DNA of 10,626 nucleotides, from positions 1-10,626 of the forward strand of contig CAMWWW010000056.1 in assembly GCA_947178015.1 (NCBI GenBank). Direction: 5' to 3'. The position numbers and the translations under genes are program-made. Within the stretch, counting starts at the first letter, position 1; each line of letters opens with the position of its first letter. Shown here in pieces: positions 9,501-10,626 of the stretch. The stretch comes from an uncultured Clostridia bacterium. Its GTDB lineage: Bacteria > Bacillota > Clostridia > Lachnospirales > Lachnospiraceae. Under the pieces are notes generated by a model. It saw only the letters and a list, made by a program, of their open reading frames with translations. It made no database searches and was not told the DNA's origin.

Positions 9501-10110
9501 TATAATTACTATCTGCCGTATCTGTCTCAATCTTTGTACATTTAGCTTCAGCCAGAAGATTATCATCCATTCCTGTTATGCTAAATGCATCCGATAAAAC
9601 CGTTTCTTTCGTGCTGATAGCAGAGTTATGAACCGAAATTTCTAATAGAATTTTATTTCCTTTCTCTGGAATATAGATCTTAGTACCAGAGTTCACTTGT
9701 ATATTATCAGTGTTTTGAGCAAACTTTCCGCTACTTGCATCTATATACAGAATATCTCCATTTTGATTTTGATATGTACCACTATTGCCTTGTAATGTTC
9801 CCTGTACTGCGCCAGAATCATTATATAATGTCTCATTATATCCCCACGCAGCCTGATTTCCTGTCAATGATGTCCCACTTTTTGCCAAAGCGGAAAACAA
9901 AGAGGATTGATATCCGCTCACTGCTCCACTTTTTTGCGCCATTGCATCCGTATTCCAGCTCTCTTCTTCCGCCTTTACGGTTTCTCCCCAGACACCATCT
10001 GCCTGCAATGGCACACCAGATAAAACCATTGCAACTGCCAATGCAATAGCCAAAATCCTTTTCCAATTAGGCTTCTGCCACCAATACCTTTTTCTTTCCG
10101 AATGAGTCAT
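3568..10110 (-). CDS. Giant secreted bifunctional pectinase: CE8 pectin methylesterase plus PL1 pectate lyase with cell-wall-binding repeats
   Basis: A 2180-residue protein. Residues 1-46 form a signal peptide (basic KPNWKR, hydrophobic ILAIALAVAMVLSG, cleavage near VKA-EE). Residues 62-235 and 505-622 look like two copies of one pectinase-associated module. Between them lie about three beta-sandwich modules (237-330, 331-420, 423-500). Residues 660-835 look like a jelly-roll/LamG-type fold, 848-945 and 950-1040 are FN3-like, and 1050-1137 is Ig-like. CE8 spans about 1139-1450 and PL1 about 1520-1800. A Pro-Glu-Asp spacer (1932-1997) and wall-binding repeats (2034-2180) end the chain. There is no LPXTG sortase signal, so attachment should be non-covalent through the repeats. 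The role is extracellular demethylation and then beta-elimination cleavage of homogalacturonan, giving methanol and unsaturated oligogalacturonides. GGGAGGG sits 9 bases before the ATG. The gene looks more AT-rich than its two downstream neighbours. Enzyme domains are confident; N-terminal module names are tentative. Confidence 0.95.
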   Translation of the reverse strand: MTHSERKRYWWQKPNWKRILAIALAVAMVLSGVPLQADGVWGETVKAEEESWNTDAMAQKSGAVSGYQSSLFSALAKSGTSLTGNQAAWGYNETLYNDSGAVQGTLQGNSGTYQNQNGDILYIDASSGKFAQNTDNIQVNSGTKIYIPEKGNKILLEISVHNSAISTKETVLSDAFSITGMDDNLLAEAKCTKIETDTADSNYRIVTVECYANGTEGEVLLTTLKQIYVRSINITCETLSTVTIGGTVTSDEVLAQGTQVIVLNTTTNVQHTADITNGTYSVPVFVESTEASYLLSISDKDFLIHSGTTQYKLSSSSSNSIVNDLVLSKVSTITLSGEIQGFDFGYDISDLELLFTAAGSSVFVPKVTIDLQQMTYTAELEKGMQYSVSIKGVVDYKLQNELTGLHYEANSSLDIPVVLKDRYPVTLNCGSTPDLSGLNVIYTFMHEDGSEYRFTDPSNIILRDGAYTLSLGGEFEKLAYRINAGRSLTVDGGAVNHILTFTSITSWSFAAGEGDYYNKKIEGVEDYYQGLAIDATLGKLAPNGNVPNSAQFNANTIIKVPVTGKCTITVEAFGPQYALYTINGTAANTDSETTTISYEGEAGYIEIKSTGGAYIKSISVVYPAKEVEFVKQPVMPYIPEDDLDANTAVDTDQRPRASKKDSITVQPVGQKLEITQTGGAFSGAYDKIQNLGYYLFPMTTDKNKLEFDLVIRSAGSDNGDGAFIGLFTNRFAYTLGIRKGTNARAIYSKAEEGKGDYAGAGGINNTISLGAPMHIEVTLENGKPTVTYTIIETGESATVSVATLADTDSGFYYGLVVSDAEVTITNMLYTDESGNILYNQNSCYYPEGSMPSVESVTAKAADTREYIDVTWTGTVPEKDGTFVVEMSKDGGDWTELTDNITGFSYRYILPEGEGGTYVFRVCGQLGKEQLGGTRNTPVAMAEGIYVMGALAKPVVEIAGKVSDITLNWEENVDAEYFLVYRYSYDEGEEQIRQIAKVTDHSYVDTDVEQGMPYYYRVKAVSEATNNESPLSETVWAVAAGGNVGDYVYEDEAAEITLTKKSYDTVFAEKILLEGIVSKAGKISACVNGETQTDVIVEAGGAFRFELTVREGRNDVELLFTDEAGAITRKTYNFVYLTNYDIMVDSSYSGMDGDLNNGIPTYKTVQAAVNSVPAGNKENKVILVMAGDYEERLEINTPYISLIGEDREMTKIHHYPGVLGEEYEAGGDMSKRCAVYIQSGATGFSAENISFKNDYVYSTPDGKSNKSADALRCDAEGASFVNVKFTGVQDTLYMHRGHQYFYKCRVEGLIDFIYSGDDARAFFNDCEIVFVYESTKRSGYVCAPKTAKDAEYGLIFNQCVIFGEEGCSGTGYLLARPWGPDAYLTWINCYMGQAINKNVPYGEMSGNHPEDARFFEYGTYGPGFAISADRRQISSQKASEMISDSYLGWSPDSEIAQISGNYYIGSIVTDREPMYVINGVVSDTYLWTDGDDTGLKQYDMEGYAASFKVSGGGLLKEENSNYYKVSTAEEFLDALLEVKTTGRKSVIEIVADINLGSNEVKNYTTYSSVIKPYPAQALTHPTLMESGVSILTLTDIYNLTIFSSNASSIKHTNITMKNAGNIIIRNIKFDELWEWDEATGGDYDRNDWDYLTIDQGSDGIWIDHCTFYKSYDGVIDVKNPAPENNITISWCEFLPGSEDNIFFDVMMDQLAADAQNYPTYQHMLEEGMTAEQIYMYAYGQKKTHLFGQSDEAVNAAGIHVTLANNYYKNSMDRMPRLRYGNTHVYNTIMDAQELLDVKKEITNPEIAKKIVSNGASSTCGAQVLLENCYINGIINALNSGNGSSPSGYINAINSVYYMDGELTALEPKCNSTGDTRVLITDAEAFVGALPYKTYNLYNAENLATIVMPYVGAGKLNLTVLQWEKVSYNDEFKEPDIPEEPDTPEEPDTPEEPDIPEEPDTPEEPDTPQEPDIPEEPDTPEEPDKPNRPERPNRPSNPGISDDYDDSDNWEDSNYNTQTTVNKDSDSKDEDTKGTWQKDATGWWFMLSEENTYAQNGWYKINGEWYSFDENGYMEVGWIFDNTYNSWFYLKETGAMATNWIFDPSYESWFYLGGDGSMKVGWLFDINYQAWFYLQPNGMMKTGWLYDPEKNVWYYLKENGIMAADEITPDGFYVNQEGVWVQ
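3571..4011 (-). repeat. Cell-wall-binding (choline-binding-like) repeat region
   Basis: Residues 2034-2180 hold about six aromatic repeats. Four are exact 22-residue units starting at 2075, 2097, 2119 and 2141, of the form (G/N)W(I/L)(F/Y)D-x5-WFYL-x4-G-x-M. They are preceded by two shorter units (WQKDATGWWF and NGWYKINGEWYSF) and followed by a partial one. The layout matches the CW_binding_1/choline-binding repeat family, which anchors secreted proteins non-covalently to wall teichoic acid or related polymers. The ligand in this organism is unknown. Confidence 0.9.
4120..4317 (-). repeat. Tandem 18-bp repeat encoding the EPDxPE spacer
   Basis: Nine hexapeptides of the form EPD-(I/T/K)-P-(E/Q/N) occupy residues 1932-1985 (bases 4156-4317). 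Two degenerate ones, RPERPN and RPSNPG, extend to residue 1997. The fourth residue runs I,T,T,I,T,T,I,T,K, so three hexamers (54 bases) form a higher-order unit. The stretch should be a stiff, acidic, extended linker between the lyase domain and the wall-binding repeats. Repeat number is likely to vary between strains through slippage. Confidence 0.93.
4711..5553 (-). other. PL1 pectate lyase domain within the giant pectinase
   Basis: Residues about 1520-1800 show the PL1 signature strands: NIIIRNIKFDEL, WIDHCTFYKS with Asp1662 and His1663, YDGVIDVKN with Asp1671 and Asp1675, NITISWCEF, and DRMPRLRYGNTHVYN. By comparison with PelC, RxPxxR gives catalytic Arg1772, with Pro1774 and Arg1777. Candidate calcium ligands are the acidic cluster around Asp1643-Asp1648 plus Asp1671 and Asp1675. 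The domain carries an extra segment of about 50 residues (1695-1745) before the NNYYKNS strand. It is expected to be calcium-dependent and to act on demethylated pectate. Confidence 0.92.
5761..6696 (-). other. CE8 pectin methylesterase domain within the giant pectinase
   Basis: Residues about 1139-1450 form the right-handed beta-helix esterase. It shows YKTVQAAVNSVP near the start, GDYEE (1186-1190), VQDTLY with Gln1288 and acid/base Asp1289, GLIDFIYSGD with nucleophile Asp1310, and LARPWG with Arg1375 and Trp1377. These match the conserved CE8 catalytic residues known from Erwinia and plant enzymes. One deviation stands out: the usual QAVAL motif reads SADAL, with Ser1266 in place of the first conserved glutamine. 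The domain length is typical. It should demethylate galacturonan ahead of the lyase domain. Confidence 0.93.
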
Positions 10111-10119
10111 ACGATTTTT

Positions 10120-10168
10120 CCCTCCCTTTAAGACATAAAATATAAACTAAATATTACCAAAATATCAA
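10120..10168 (-). promoter_or_regulatory. Candidate promoter and ribosome binding site of the giant pectinase gene
   Basis: On the minus strand, TTGATA (10168-10163) is followed by an 18-base spacer and TATATT (10144-10139); both hexamers match five of six consensus bases. The transcript would begin near 10132 and reach GGGAGGG (10126-10120), nine bases before the ATG. The 100 bases upstream are very AT-rich with A and T tracts, like an UP element. No clear catabolite-repression (cre) site was found. Confidence 0.5.
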
Positions 10169-10293
10169 ATATATTTTAATATTCTGACATGGAAAAATCA
10201 ATATTTAGAAAATTTTTTATACAAAATGCATAATTTTTATTTAGAATTTTTGTTGATTTTTATCATTAAACACAATACTATTGCTATAAACGG

Positions 10294-10346
10294 AAAAAGG
10301 GAAGCTTTATCCCTTTCTATTTTCATTGAAACGAACAAAGCTTCCC
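10294..10346 (-). terminator. Hairpin terminator upstream of the pectinase promoter, possibly bidirectional
   Basis: Perfect 10-base arms GGGAAGCTTT (10299-10308) and AAAGCTTCCC (10337-10346) enclose a 28-base loop. On the minus strand the stem is followed at once by TTTTT, which gives a rho-independent terminator for transcription from the right edge. On the plus strand it is followed by ATTTT, so weak termination that way is possible. The loop is long for a terminator. It would insulate the pectinase promoter from upstream transcription. Confidence 0.6.
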
Positions 10347-10570
10347 ATTTTATATGTTATACACCACTTTACAACTTTTTCATTCATCTATTTGTTTCAA
10401 ACATAACTGTTTCAAGGCTTTCATACGGATTCTTGATTTTATGTGAGTTTCGATGATTTGCACCAAATTGACATAAAATATCCGTCTCTATCTGGTTCTG
10501 GTACACTTTCTCTTGCCATACGAAAAAGTTTTGAAAACAGTATAGGATATGTTTTTGTAAATTTTATTTA
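10347..10570 (-). other. Gap with a multi-frame-open stretch; possible decayed gene or dispersed element
   Basis: No gene is called here. On the minus strand, frames ending at 10384 and 10380 and another frame crossing the stretch all read as protein-like peptides without stops for 26 to about 50 codons. Examples are DRDGYFMSIWCKSSKLT (then TAA), NPYESLETVMFETNR (then TGA) and KALKQLCLKQIDE (then TGA). None has a good ribosome site. It could be a decayed gene broken by frameshifts or a conserved intergenic/RNA element that lacks stops by composition. TTGAAACA occurs twice, 16 bases apart (minus strand, within 10393-10416), and GTTTTGAAAAC is a small palindrome near 10528. Confidence 0.3.
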
Positions 10571-10624
10571 CTAATCATTTTCGAAAAAGGTCCGCATAGC
10601 CAGCCCTGCTATTTCCTCCGTCAC
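10571..10624 (-). CDS. Possible C-terminal fragment of an unrecognised gene entering from the right edge
   Basis: The minus strand from 10624 reads 17 codons ending with EEIAGLAMRTFFEND, then TAG and directly TAA. Base composition is clearly more GC-rich than the AT-rich gap that follows, as expected of a coding end. The peptide is too short to assign to a family. A second frame (ending in GYADLFRK then TGA at 10575) is also open, so the reading frame is uncertain. The hairpin at 10299-10346 could be its terminator, although it lies more than 200 bases downstream. Confidence 0.3.
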   Translation of the reverse strand: MTEEIAGLAMRTFFEND

Positions 10625-10626
10625 CC

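Noticed and set aside
10322..10340. Catabolite-repression (cre) site at ATTGAAACGAACAAA
   Set aside because: It matches the central AANCG part but fails at the conserved TG and the closing C position, and it lies in the loop of the hairpin.

Overview
The window looks like part of a pectin and plant-glycan utilisation region from a Gram-positive, gut-type Firmicute, most likely a Lachnospiraceae member. The reasons are the low-to-middling GC content, the strong AGGAGG-type ribosome binding sites, and a giant secreted enzyme that ends in tryptophan/tyrosine-rich cell-wall-binding (choline-binding-like) repeats. The resemblance of the proteins to Lachnospiraceae homologues is from memory. The genus cannot be fixed from the sequence alone.

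Layout (every supported gene is on the minus strand, so transcription runs right to left): (a) 10571-10624, the last codons of an unrecognised gene entering from the right edge (weak call); (b) 10111-10570, an AT-rich gap holding a curious stretch open in several frames, a hairpin terminator and a promoter plus ribosome binding site; (c) 3568-10110, one 2180-residue secreted protein; (d) 2702-3463, a short-chain dehydrogenase/reductase; (e) 2554 down to 1, a glycoside hydrolase family 2 enzyme cut by the left edge, with both catalytic glutamates visible.

The centrepiece is the giant protein. It has a signal peptide, about 1,080 residues of beta-sandwich, carbohydrate-binding-like, FN3-like and Ig-like modules (one module type occurs twice), a CE8 pectin methylesterase domain, a PL1 pectate lyase domain, a Pro-Glu-Asp hexapeptide spacer with a second-order period, and about six cell-wall-binding repeats. 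The two enzyme domains act in sequence on one polymer. The esterase removes methyl groups from homogalacturonan, and the lyase cuts the demethylated chain by beta-elimination. Holding both on one wall-attached chain would keep products near the cell.

The GH2 enzyme has no signal peptide and so probably works inside the cell on imported oligosaccharides or side chains of pectin. The SDR between them is a reductase/dehydrogenase of unknown substrate. Its sequence pattern recalls the BaiA/FabG-like group rather than KduD. The three genes are co-oriented, and candidate promoters lie before each, so they may form a regulon rather than one tight operon. No RNA genes, CRISPR arrays or intact mobile elements were seen.
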